From: Cellulophaga lytica DSM 7489
GTDB lineage: Bacteria; Bacteroidota; Bacteroidia; Flavobacteriales; Flavobacteriaceae
NCBI RefSeq assembly: GCF_000190595.1
Contig: NC_015167.1
Location: 186,001 to 250,000, forward strand
Direction: 5' to 3'
DNA length: 64,000 nucleotides
Made by a program: the position numbers and the translations under genes. This document shows positions 33,098-41,780 of this stretch, in pieces. The stretch's first letter is position 1; each line of letters opens with the position of its first letter. The notes under the pieces are model-generated. The model was given only the letters and a program-made list of their open reading frames with translations. It did not search any database and was not told the DNA's origin.

Positions 33098-33988
33098 ATG
33101 AAAAAAGTAATTGCCTTATGTATTTTTTCTATGATGCTTTTTGCCTGTACCAACAATGATAGTGAACAACTATATAAGTTGGTAGAGCAAACTGAAGATA
33201 TTATAATACTAGATACAGATAACGATGGTATAAGTGACGAAGAGGAAATAGCAAATGGTACAGATCCAAATAACGAGGATACAGATAATGATGGAATAAC
33301 GGATGGAGAAGAAAAAGCAAACAAAACAAATCCTTTAATTGTTGATACAGATGGGGATGGTGTAATTGATGGAACAGAATTAACCAATAGTACAGACCCT
33401 TTAAGCAACTGCTCTTTTTTACTCGCTAGTCAAACAGTTGACACTAGTGAAACTTGGAACAACTTAGACTGTGATGCTGACGGAATAATTAATATTGATG
33501 AAGTAAATGCAGGCACAAACCCATTAATTGCAGATGAAGCAGAAGTAAAATCTCCTTTGCTTGGTACTTGGGTATTGGTGAGTGCTACTATTGATAATGG
33601 TACAGCCACTACTGTTGTTAATAACCAAACCTATCCGCTAGAATATACAGCAAATTCTACTAACGAAAACTCTACAGCTACATTTACAGAAAACCCTAAT
33701 ACAATTATTAGCACAGGTGAATACACTACTGTAATTAATTTCTCGTTTTTAGGAACTGATTATACAGAAACCATAACATCTGAAAGTCCGCTAAGTTCTG
33801 GTGATTGGTCATTAGAAAATGACACTCTAAAACTTGACGCTAATGACACTGTAAACGGAACTTATAGAGTAATTAGCTTAACTGATGAAACTCTTGTTAT
33901 ACAAACCGAAGTAAATAGGATTGTAACAACTGGAGGTGTAGATTTAGACACTAAAGGGACATTGGTAATTACATTAGCTAAGCAATAA
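33098..33988 (+). CDS. Lipoprotein with thrombospondin type 3 repeats
   Basis: This 296-residue lipoprotein (lipobox LFACT, Cys14) has four calcium-binding type 3 repeats at residues ~45-145: DTDNDGISDEEE, DTDNDGITDGEE, DTDGDGVIDGTE and DCDADGIINIDE. A C-terminal lipocalin-like beta domain starts near 'LLGTWVLVSATI' (residue ~150). The repeats should bind calcium and stiffen the chain, placing the C-terminal domain away from the membrane. The fourth repeat is flanked by two Cys (SNCSF and NLDCDAD), which could form a disulfide. It is a single-gene unit with a strong terminator. Confidence 0.88.
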   Translation: MKKVIALCIFSMMLFACTNNDSEQLYKLVEQTEDIIILDTDNDGISDEEEIANGTDPNNEDTDNDGITDGEEKANKTNPLIVDTDGDGVIDGTELTNSTDPLSNCSFLLASQTVDTSETWNNLDCDADGIINIDEVNAGTNPLIADEAEVKSPLLGTWVLVSATIDNGTATTVVNNQTYPLEYTANSTNENSTATFTENPNTIISTGEYTTVINFSFLGTDYTETITSESPLSSGDWSLENDTLKLDANDTVNGTYRVISLTDETLVIQTEVNRIVTTGGVDLDTKGTLVITLAKQ

Positions 33989-33996
33989 GATAAAAA

Positions 33997-34027
33997 TAAA
34001 AAAGCGACACTGGGTGTCGCTTTTTTA
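33997..34027. terminator. Bidirectional intrinsic terminator
   Basis: GCGACAC (34004-34010) pairs with GTGTCGC (34014-34020), with A-run left and T-run right, between convergent genes. Confidence 0.85.
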
Positions 34028-34036
34028 TTATCTAAA

Positions 34037-34573
34037 TTATTTTAACTGAAGTTGTTTTTTAACTTTTGTTTGCCATAAAAGCTGTTTTTCTATATCTCTA
34101 GAGTAATTTGTTTCTGAGTCATACAAATCCTGATAAGCATTTAATTCTTTATTAATAGCGGTATAAATATCTTTCACCTGATTTCTGGTATGTTTAGAAG
34201 GTTTAATTTTACTTAAGCTAAGTCTCATTTTACGCGCGTAAATCTCTGCAATATCAAAATGTAATTGCTCATGACTTAAGGTGATATCTGTACATAACTC
34301 TGGTTTATACCAAGATTTATTTGGGTAAAAAAGGGCAACAACTTCATATGTGAATCTATTGCCCTTTTTTTTATCAAAATATGTGGTATACTTATAAGTG
34401 ATACCACTAGCTGTTATAGCTGCCGCTCTATTATTAATTGGTGCTTTATCTTTAAAATTAGACCAATTTAGTTTTAAATTTGGTCTCCAAACAATAGTTT
34501 CTTCAGTTTGTGCAATGCCTTTAGCAACTAAAAACACACATAGTAAAAAAACTATTTTTTTAAAGAAAGACAT
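34037..34573 (-). CDS. DUF922-like putative zinc protease, exported
   Basis: This 178-residue protein has a signal peptide (cleavage after about residue 21, GIAQ) and a DUF922-like body. The motif 'LSHEQLHFDIAEIYAR' fits HExxH with a downstream Glu as a third zinc ligand, so a metalloprotease is likely. An N-terminal 'LNWSNFKDKAP' and several aromatic strands are usual for the family. Substrate unknown. It follows the LysM-fusion gene by 5 nt on the same strand, so it is probably part of the guaA-LysM-DUF922 transcript. Confidence 0.82.
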   Translation of the reverse strand: MSFFKKIVFLLCVFLVAKGIAQTEETIVWRPNLKLNWSNFKDKAPINNRAAAITASGITYKYTTYFDKKKGNRFTYEVVALFYPNKSWYKPELCTDITLSHEQLHFDIAEIYARKMRLSLSKIKPSKHTRNQVKDIYTAINKELNAYQDLYDSETNYSRDIEKQLLWQTKVKKQLQLK

Positions 34574-34578
34574 ACCAA

Positions 34579-36987
34579 TTATACTTTAGGTACTACTTTT
34601 TCTACTTCTTCAATTTTCATATCATTATACTGCATAATATAAACAGCTGTATTAGTAAACCCTGCATTTTGCTTGTTTACATAATTAAACTTATTAGCAA
34701 TATACTCTGTTTCTCCTACTATTTTAGATACCTCAAACAAATCATTTTTATAAGCTAGTTTTAACAATACATCATACATAATATCAAAACCTCTTGCTGC
34801 GTATTTATCTGGATTTGCTCCAAATTTAAATCTGTACATTTTATTAAACTCTTCATCAGTAATTTCTTTATTTACAGATGGGTATGTAAAGTTTAAATTA
34901 GATAAAAGTAAGTTATCTACATCATCTCTATCAAAAGCTTTATTTAGGTCTGTGGTAAACATTCTAACTTTTGTATCCTTAGCATTTAAAGAGTTTACAA
35001 CAGATGTGGCGTGCTTAGAAAGTGCCAAATTACTAGTCTCTACAAAAACAAAATTATCTACCTTTTTAGACAATAAATATTTTAACTTATTTATATTAAT
35101 AGTTAAGTCTTTAATTAAGCTAACCTTTTTGGCCTTAGGAAACTTTGCCATAATAGCATCAGAGGCTTCCTTATGTTTAGAGTCTGCTATAATTACTATA
35201 TTCTGATTGGTATAAATACTAGAAACATAGTCTAAAATTTTAGCTCTTAAAACCTCATTAGATGGCAAAGTGTAAAACGTATTACCAAATCCTATTTGTT
35301 GCTCTGTTAAGTTAGGAGACACAACAGGTATTTGTAAACCTGCAGTTTTTTTAGCTACCTCTTGTATAGATTGCGGATCTAAAGGACCAATAATAGCTCC
35401 ATAATTCGCAATATTTTCTTGTGCTAAAATTTCTTTAACTCTATCTACACTTTTAGTAGACTGTGTGTCAAAGGCAGTAACATCTACAGAAACTCCTTTT
35501 TTCTTAATTGTTTCTAATGCCAATTGCATACCAGAGTAAAAACCTAAACTAATTTTAGTGTCGAGTCTTTTATCAATATCCTTTTTAGCTATAGAGGAAT
35601 TATTTACATCTATTTTGTCTAATCTAAAAGGTAATAAAACCATAACTTTTGGTCTTACCGCAACATTTATACTATCTACTAAATTAATTTTTGGTAAAAT
35701 TAAAGAGTTTTTAACTGTAAAGTTGGTACTTCTAGATTTAGGTAGCTTTAAAACCATACCAGATTTAATACCATCTTTTAAAGCTGGATTAAATGCTATT
35801 AGCTCACTAAATGATACTCCTAAATCTCTAGACAAAGACATTTCTCCTTGCCCCTGACGAACTACGTAAAATATAAAGTTTTCTGAATTTACAACTTGTG
35901 TATCTGACGAAGACTGACCTTTTAAAGTTGGAATTTTTATATTCATTCCTTCTTGAAGCCCTTTTTCCTTTACTAGAGGATTAATCTCTTTTATTTTTTC
36001 TTCTGTAACACCATAAGCCTTTTCTAACCTATAAAAATTCATTTTTGCAGGTACAGTATAGGTTATAAAATCTGGCACTTTTTCTGAACCAGTTTTAACC
36101 AAGCTATCTCTAACAACTATATTTTTCTCTGGTATTTTAAGCTCTTGCCCTTCTGCTAAATAATTAGAAGATTTTGGTAAATCTGGATTTAGTAGCAACA
36201 AGCTATCTACAGTAATACCATACTTATTTGCTATACTCCAGCGTGTTTCCTTAGCTTTTACTATATAGGACTTTAAAACAACCTCTTTAATTTCTACCTT
36301 TTTAAAGTGAGGAATTCTTAATATCATCCCTTTCTTTACATCATCAGAATACAAACTTGTATTGTACTTTTTTATCTGATCCTGAGAAACTTTAAATTGT
36401 TTAGAAATACCATATAATGTTTCTCTTTTTTTAACTTTATAATTTGTAAACTTATAAGGAGTATCTTCATAAACCTCAGAAAAAGAATTAGTTGTTGTAG
36501 TTACAGAAGTATCTACAACCTCTTTTTTATAAACAGGTATTTTTAAAACAGTTCCTTTTTTTAATTGCTCTGCATATAATTGTTTGTTATATCTTTTAAT
36601 GTCATCTTCTGTAACATTGTACTGTTTAGCAAGACTGTATAAAGTTTCTCGTTTCTTAGCTTTATGTTCTATAAAACGAATTGGTTTCTCTTGCTTAACC
36701 TGAGTAACCGTTACAGGTTTATCACCTGACAAGGAAGCCGTTACAGCTGCCATTTTTTTATCTAACGGAACAATTAATATAGTATTAGGAGTCAGTTTTT
36801 GCCCTTTTTTAATCTCTTTATTATAGACCAAAATATCCTCTATAGATACGTTATATGTTTTAGATATACTCTCTAGAGACTCTCCTCTTTTTACAGGGTG
36901 TGTCTTATACTTTTGTGCATAAGAATTGGCTGTAACCAAAAGGATAAACAAAAAAGAAAGAACTGTTTTAAAAAATTTACTATTCAT
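34579..36987 (-). CDS. Six-LysM / periplasmic-binding fusion protein
   Basis: From the ATG at 36987 the protein has 802 residues with a clean signal (ending NSYAQ, about residue 25). An upstream ATG at 36999 would overlap guaA and hide the signal. Six LysM-type repeats follow, each with a 'Y.VK..ET...I...Y.V....I...N' pattern; repeats 5 and 6 are degenerate. From residue ~445 ('RPKVMVLLPFRLD') to the end is a type 1 periplasmic binding fold of the Leu/Ile/Val-binding type. The likely role is peptidoglycan-tethered ligand sensing. It lies 2 nt downstream of guaA. Confidence 0.88.
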   Translation of the reverse strand: MNSKFFKTVLSFLFILLVTANSYAQKYKTHPVKRGESLESISKTYNVSIEDILVYNKEIKKGQKLTPNTILIVPLDKKMAAVTASLSGDKPVTVTQVKQEKPIRFIEHKAKKRETLYSLAKQYNVTEDDIKRYNKQLYAEQLKKGTVLKIPVYKKEVVDTSVTTTTNSFSEVYEDTPYKFTNYKVKKRETLYGISKQFKVSQDQIKKYNTSLYSDDVKKGMILRIPHFKKVEIKEVVLKSYIVKAKETRWSIANKYGITVDSLLLLNPDLPKSSNYLAEGQELKIPEKNIVVRDSLVKTGSEKVPDFITYTVPAKMNFYRLEKAYGVTEEKIKEINPLVKEKGLQEGMNIKIPTLKGQSSSDTQVVNSENFIFYVVRQGQGEMSLSRDLGVSFSELIAFNPALKDGIKSGMVLKLPKSRSTNFTVKNSLILPKINLVDSINVAVRPKVMVLLPFRLDKIDVNNSSIAKKDIDKRLDTKISLGFYSGMQLALETIKKKGVSVDVTAFDTQSTKSVDRVKEILAQENIANYGAIIGPLDPQSIQEVAKKTAGLQIPVVSPNLTEQQIGFGNTFYTLPSNEVLRAKILDYVSSIYTNQNIVIIADSKHKEASDAIMAKFPKAKKVSLIKDLTININKLKYLLSKKVDNFVFVETSNLALSKHATSVVNSLNAKDTKVRMFTTDLNKAFDRDDVDNLLLSNLNFTYPSVNKEITDEEFNKMYRFKFGANPDKYAARGFDIMYDVLLKLAYKNDLFEVSKIVGETEYIANKFNYVNKQNAGFTNTAVYIMQYNDMKIEEVEKVVPKV

Positions 36988-36989
36988 AA

Positions 36990-38525
36990 TTATTCCCATT
37001 CTATAGTTGCAGGTGGCTTAGAGCTAATATCATAAACTACTCTATTTACACCTTTTACTTTATTTATTATATTGTTAGACACTTTTTGTAAAAACTCATA
37101 TGGTAAGTTAACCCAATCAGCGGTCATACCATCTGTACTTTCTACAGCACGTAAAGCTACACATTTTTCATAGGTACGCTCATCTCCCATAACTCCTACA
37201 CTATTTACGGGTAAAAGTATGGCTCCGGCCTGCCAAACCTTATCATATAGGCCACTTTTTTTAAGTTCTCCTATAAATACAGCATCTACCTCTTGTAAAA
37301 TAGCTACTTTTTCTGGTGTTATATCACCCAAAATACGAATTGCAAGTCCAGGTCCTGGAAAAGGATGACGCCCTAAAAGGTCTTTTGCCATACCCATAGA
37401 GGCTCCTACTCTCCTTACTTCATCTTTAAACAAAGCTTTTAATGGTTCTACTATTTTAAGTTTCATAAAATCTGGCAAGCCTCCTACATTATGGTGACTT
37501 TTTATTGTTGCACTTGGTCCTCCTGTTGCAGAAACACTTTCTATAACATCTGGATAAATTGTACCTTGTGCTAACCAGCTTACTCCTTGTATTTGATGAG
37601 CTTCATCATCAAAAACCTCTATAAATACACGACCAATAGCTTTGCGCTTTTGTTCTGGATCGCTTAACCCAGATAATGCATCCAAAAAGCGTGCCGAAGC
37701 GTCTACACCTTTTACATTTAAGCCCATACCTTTGTACTGCTCTAATACATCTGTAAACTCATTTTTACGTAATAAACCGTTATTTACAAATATACAGTAT
37801 AAGTTTTTTCCTATGGCTTTATGCAATAACATTGCTGCTACAGAAGAATCTACCCCTCCAGATAAACCTAAAACAACCTTATCATCTCCAATTTTTTGCT
37901 GTAGCGCTTCTACTGTTTCTTCTACAAAAGCATTAGGTGTCCAATCTGGATTAACATTTGCTATGTCTACCAAAAAGTTTTCTAATAATTGTTTACCATC
38001 TGTAGAGTGGTAAACCTCTGGATGAAATTGTATTGCATATGTAGTTTCACCTTCTATTTTATATGCTGCATTTTGTACATCATGCGTACTTGCAAGCAAT
38101 GTTCCGTTTGTTGGTAGAGATTTAATAGTATCACTATGACTCATCCAAACTTGGCTACCTGCGCTTATGTTTTTAAGAAAAGTTTCATTTTCTTTTACAA
38201 AACTTAAGTTTGCTCTACCGTATTCTCTTGTGTTAGAAGGGGCTACCTCGCCACCAGAAAAATGTGCTAAGTATTGTGCGCCATAACACACTGCTAGCAT
38301 TGGTTTTTCTCCTCTAATACCTTTTAAGTCAGGATGAAAAGCATCATCTGAACGTACAGACATAGGACTACCTGATAAGATAACCGCCTTGTACTCTTCT
38401 AAGTTTGTTGGAATTTTGTTGAATGGATGAATCTCGGAATAGATGTTAAGCTCTCTAACTCTACGCGCAATAAGTTGTGTGTACTGCGATCCGAAGTCTA
38501 AAATTAATACCTTGTCATGTTGCAT
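36990..38525 (-). CDS. guaA: GMP synthase (glutamine-hydrolysing)
   Basis: From the ATG at 38525 this is a 511-residue enzyme that aminates XMP to GMP. The glutaminase domain has Cys80 ('[13 protein letters not shown]') and '[10 protein letters not shown]'; the PP-loop is '[20 protein letters not shown]', and the dimerisation domain ends in '[11 protein letters not shown]'. The frame is open two codons upstream to a TTG, but that TTG is part of the -7 box. The LysM-fusion gene follows after 2 nt. The start codon is 3 nt from the -7 box, which implies a leaderless mRNA. Confidence 0.97.
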   Translation of the reverse strand: MQHDKVLILDFGSQYTQLIARRVRELNIYSEIHPFNKIPTNLEEYKAVILSGSPMSVRSDDAFHPDLKGIRGEKPMLAVCYGAQYLAHFSGGEVAPSNTREYGRANLSFVKENETFLKNISAGSQVWMSHSDTIKSLPTNGTLLASTHDVQNAAYKIEGETTYAIQFHPEVYHSTDGKQLLENFLVDIANVNPDWTPNAFVEETVEALQQKIGDDKVVLGLSGGVDSSVAAMLLHKAIGKNLYCIFVNNGLLRKNEFTDVLEQYKGMGLNVKGVDASARFLDALSGLSDPEQKRKAIGRVFIEVFDDEAHQIQGVSWLAQGTIYPDVIESVSATGGPSATIKSHHNVGGLPDFMKLKIVEPLKALFKDEVRRVGASMGMAKDLLGRHPFPGPGLAIRILGDITPEKVAILQEVDAVFIGELKKSGLYDKVWQAGAILLPVNSVGVMGDERTYEKCVALRAVESTDGMTADWVNLPYEFLQKVSNNIINKVKGVNRVVYDISSKPPATIEWE

Positions 38526-38528
38526 GCG

Positions 38529-38536
38529 CAAAAGTA
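38529..38536 (-). promoter_or_regulatory. -7 box TACTTTTG of guaA, 3 nt before the ATG
   Basis: An exact TAnnTTTG match on the minus strand, ending 3 nt before the guaA ATG. A weak TTTA is about 22 nt further upstream in place of TTG. Confidence 0.5.
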
Positions 38537-38576
38537 ATATTTAATTATAAAAAAGCTAAACGAAACTATTGAAATT

Positions 38577-39947
38577 TTACTCCATTGTTTTTAAGATTTG
38601 TTCAATGTCTTTTTCTGTAGTATCCGGATTAATAAAACAAAACCTAGAAACAGTTTCATAAGTATTACCTAATTTATATTTTGTTGGTGTTACTAAAGCA
38701 AATCCTTTTTTGTGATTCTCGTATGTCCAATGTGTATAATCCTCTGGTTTCCACCCTTTTCTTCTGTACAAGACACAAGACAAACTTGGCTCTCTTACCA
38801 ATTCTAAATCTGGGTGTGCTTCTATCATTTTACCTGCTATTTGGGCAAGTTCTAATCCGCGTTCCACAGCTTCTTCATACCTATCTGTACCGTGCATTGC
38901 TAATGAAAACCATAAAGGAAGTCCTCTTACTCTGCGTGTTAACTGTATTTGGTAATCTGTTGGATTAAAACCATGAGCTCCTTCATCCTTAAAAATATCT
39001 AGATAGGAGCCTTGTTGTGAGTGTGCATTTTTAGCCAACTGCATATCCTTGTAAAGCACCGCTCCACAATCATACGGAGAAAACATCCACTTGTGCGGAT
39101 CTATGGTAATACTATCTGCTTGTTCTATACCATTAAACAAATGCCTAACAGAATCTGCAACTAAAGCACCACCACCATAAGCTGCATCTACGTGATACCA
39201 TAAGTTTTCTTTTTTACATACGTTAGCTATACCACTTAAATCATCTATAATACCAGCATTTGTTGTGCCTCCAGTTGCAACTACTGCAAATAGTCTGTTA
39301 CGCTCTTCTACAGATAAACCAGCAATTGTTTCTTCTAATTCTGATTGATGTAAACTTTCTTCAGAATCTACTAAAAGAATATCTACGTCTATAACTTTGG
39401 CCATTGCCTTTACAGACGAGTGTGCACCAATTGATGCTATAATTAAGCCTTTTTTTCCTCTGTTTTCTTCTTTTTCTCTAAAATGCTCTCTTGCTGTAAC
39501 CAATGCAGATAAGTTTGCTGCCGTACCACCACTTGTAAAAACACCAAAAGCGCCTTCTGGCATACCTGTTAAAGAAACAATCCATTTCATTGCTTCGTTT
39601 TCACAAAAAATACCACCTGCACCTTCCATCCAGTAAGCTCCGTGTATACTAGATGCAGAAGTAACCAAATCAAACATTACAGCCGCTCTAGTTGGTGATG
39701 CTGGTACAAACGCTAAATGCCTAGGATGGTCTATTTGCACATTTGCATTAGCCAAATGTTTCTTCCATAAATTAAATGCATTTTCACCGCCTATACCTTT
39801 ATTAGTAATAGTTTCACCAACCAAGTCCTTTAATTCTTTAGCTTTAACTGGTTTTCCTACTCCTCGTTCAGTTGCAGATATTCTATCAATGGCGTATTTC
39901 ATTACATCCATTGTCATTTCTACTAAACCTAAATCTATCTTGTGCAT
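38577..39947 (-). CDS. Pyridoxal-phosphate-dependent amino acid decarboxylase
   Basis: This 456-residue group II decarboxylase binds PLP through Lys286 in 'TIDPHKWMFSPYDCG'. Other motifs are 'HVDAAYGGGALV' with the Asp that pairs with the pyridine nitrogen, and 'FTSGGTAANLSAL'. The family includes DABA, aspartate, glutamate and aromatic amino acid decarboxylases; I cannot assign a substrate. It starts 5 nt after bshC, which suggests co-expression with bacillithiol synthesis or simply a shared transcript. guaA follows with its own box. Confidence 0.86.
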   Translation of the reverse strand: MHKIDLGLVEMTMDVMKYAIDRISATERGVGKPVKAKELKDLVGETITNKGIGGENAFNLWKKHLANANVQIDHPRHLAFVPASPTRAAVMFDLVTSASSIHGAYWMEGAGGIFCENEAMKWIVSLTGMPEGAFGVFTSGGTAANLSALVTAREHFREKEENRGKKGLIIASIGAHSSVKAMAKVIDVDILLVDSEESLHQSELEETIAGLSVEERNRLFAVVATGGTTNAGIIDDLSGIANVCKKENLWYHVDAAYGGGALVADSVRHLFNGIEQADSITIDPHKWMFSPYDCGAVLYKDMQLAKNAHSQQGSYLDIFKDEGAHGFNPTDYQIQLTRRVRGLPLWFSLAMHGTDRYEEAVERGLELAQIAGKMIEAHPDLELVREPSLSCVLYRRKGWKPEDYTHWTYENHKKGFALVTPTKYKLGNTYETVSRFCFINPDTTEKDIEQILKTME

Positions 39948-39952
39948 TTAAT

Positions 39953-41554
39953 TTATAATTCTAATATTAAAAAGTTGCCGTCTAAAGGCTTTAAAGTTGC
40001 TATTAAATTAGAAATTAAACTTGGTCCAAACTCTAAGTAGGGCTCAGAAAAGTTTTGATTTCTTTCTTGTAAAGACTTGTTAGGAAAAAGCTGATTTTGA
40101 ATATCTGTTAAACGTATAACATGGTCTTTTAACTTGCGTTTTTGTGCTTGCAACAACCTATCTTCTAAAGCTTGTAATCCTTTTTTTTGTTTTACTTCTT
40201 GAGCCTTTACTGCTCCTAAAAAAGTTTTATCTGTTTGCTCTGCAAGCGTGTACAACTGCTTAAACTGCTCTTCTAGGTGTTTTTTTTGAGGTGTAAAATC
40301 TATATCTATGTTAGATATTTCTCTTATTTTTTTATTTACTAAACTATTTTGTTTTAAAAACAAGTCTTCAATACTTACGTTTAGTTTATTTAGTTTTTCT
40401 GATTGCTTTTCTGTTATTAGCAAAGCAGAATTACGCAGCAATAACATTGGAAAAGTTACATTCTGACTCTCAAAATATGTTTTAAGTTCTAACCAATATG
40501 CCAATTCTCCACCACCACCTATGTAACAAAGGTTTGGCAATATAATTTCTTGAAAAAGTGGCCTACCAACAACATTTGGAGAAAAACGCTCTGGAAACTC
40601 ATTTAGCTCTTTTAAAATAGCTTCTTCAGTAAATGTTATTTCTGTATTATTAATAAGGTATAAATCATCTTTTTTAATAATTCGTTCTCTTACATCATCA
40701 ACCAAATAAAAATAATTAATTTCTCTTGGGTTTACCTGTATTTTATAATTATCAGAAACTGCACTAAGTCTTGCATTTGTTTCTTCTACCTTAGAAAATC
40801 CTGTATGGTTTAATAGGTCTTCTTTAACATAAGGTATTTGTAATTTTTTTAACTCCTTATCATCTCCGTCTACAATAACTAAACCGTAGCTGGTAAAAAG
40901 TTCATTTGCTAAATACCGTGTTGCTGCTGTTAAATTAGTGTGGCTTAAATAAGCTTCTGTAAATAAAGTTTTTAACTCTTCTGCTGTTTTACCTCCACCA
41001 ATAGTACTAGAAAAAGCATTAAACACTTGGTCTAAACCTTCTGTATTTAACCTTCCTACTCCGCCAGATGCATTTTTATTCCACTGTATCTTTTTCCCCT
41101 TAAAGTTAAAGTAGTTAATTTCATCAAAATCATGATCCTCTGTTGCCATCCAATACACAGGAACAAAATTTTGTTCTGGATACGTCCTTTTTAACTCCTC
41201 GGTTAAATTAATTGTAGATATTATTTTATATAAGAAATACAAGGGGCCAGTAAACAAATTTAGCTGGTGACCAGTTACTACCGTAAATGTATTTTGTTCT
41301 TTTAATAAAGATATATTTGTTTTAGTTTTTTCTGATGCAGTAATGTTTGCATACTGGTTAACTAATGCATTTGCTAGTACCTCTCTATTTCTATCAGGAA
41401 AATTTTTAGACTTTTCTTCAATCTGTAATTTAAAATTCTCTAAGTTGGGAAATCTGTTGTAAAAAGATTGTAACTCTTTCTTCTCTTCTAAATAATCGCA
41501 CATTAAACTAGAGAAGTAACCTGTTTTGTGGTACGGAATATTGCTGACTTTCAT
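39953..41554 (-). CDS. bshC: Bacillithiol biosynthesis cysteine-adding enzyme BshC
   Basis: This 533-residue enzyme adds cysteine to glucosaminyl-malate in the last step of bacillithiol synthesis. Recognisable blocks are 'VVTGHQLNLFTGPLYFLYKIISTI', 'FVPVYWMATEDHDFDEINYF' and 'LPNLCYIGGGGELAYWLELK'. A coiled-coil segment lies in the C-terminal third, as in other BshC proteins. The bshA and bshB genes are not in the window. Its presence implies that this organism makes bacillithiol, which matters for the DinB-like protein at 5320. A TATCTTTG box lies 19 nt upstream. Confidence 0.94.
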   Translation of the reverse strand: MKVSNIPYHKTGYFSSLMCDYLEEKKELQSFYNRFPNLENFKLQIEEKSKNFPDRNREVLANALVNQYANITASEKTKTNISLLKEQNTFTVVTGHQLNLFTGPLYFLYKIISTINLTEELKRTYPEQNFVPVYWMATEDHDFDEINYFNFKGKKIQWNKNASGGVGRLNTEGLDQVFNAFSSTIGGGKTAEELKTLFTEAYLSHTNLTAATRYLANELFTSYGLVIVDGDDKELKKLQIPYVKEDLLNHTGFSKVEETNARLSAVSDNYKIQVNPREINYFYLVDDVRERIIKKDDLYLINNTEITFTEEAILKELNEFPERFSPNVVGRPLFQEIILPNLCYIGGGGELAYWLELKTYFESQNVTFPMLLLRNSALLITEKQSEKLNKLNVSIEDLFLKQNSLVNKKIREISNIDIDFTPQKKHLEEQFKQLYTLAEQTDKTFLGAVKAQEVKQKKGLQALEDRLLQAQKRKLKDHVIRLTDIQNQLFPNKSLQERNQNFSEPYLEFGPSLISNLIATLKPLDGNFLILEL

Positions 41555-41573
41555 AAATACGATTATATGTATG

Positions 41574-41581
41574 CAAAGATA
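41574..41581 (-). promoter_or_regulatory. -7 box TATCTTTG of bshC
   Basis: An exact TAnnTTTG match on the minus strand, 19 nt before the ATG. It would drive bshC and the PLP decarboxylase. Confidence 0.45.
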
Positions 41582-41745
41582 AAACTCTTTGCTTATCTAT
41601 TATATATAAAAAACTGTGTAAAAAAAACGATAAAACTAAGCATTCATTTGTAAGTTTCCCTCTTATTTTAGACATAGATTATGATAAATCATTGCTAAAA
41701 AAACCTTAATATATGTTAAAAAAACGTATATTTAAAAGACTCTGA

Positions 41746-41778
41746 TTGTATATAACTAACTCACTTAAAAAACTTTTG
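41746..41778 (+). promoter_or_regulatory. TTG-N22-AACTTTTG promoter, 2 nt before the ATG
   Basis: TTG at 41746-41748 and AACTTTTG at 41771-41778, one mismatch from TAnnTTTG with the same 22-nt spacing as the barrel genes. The ATG at 41781 follows after 2 nt. Confidence 0.4.
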
Positions 41779-41780
41779 CT

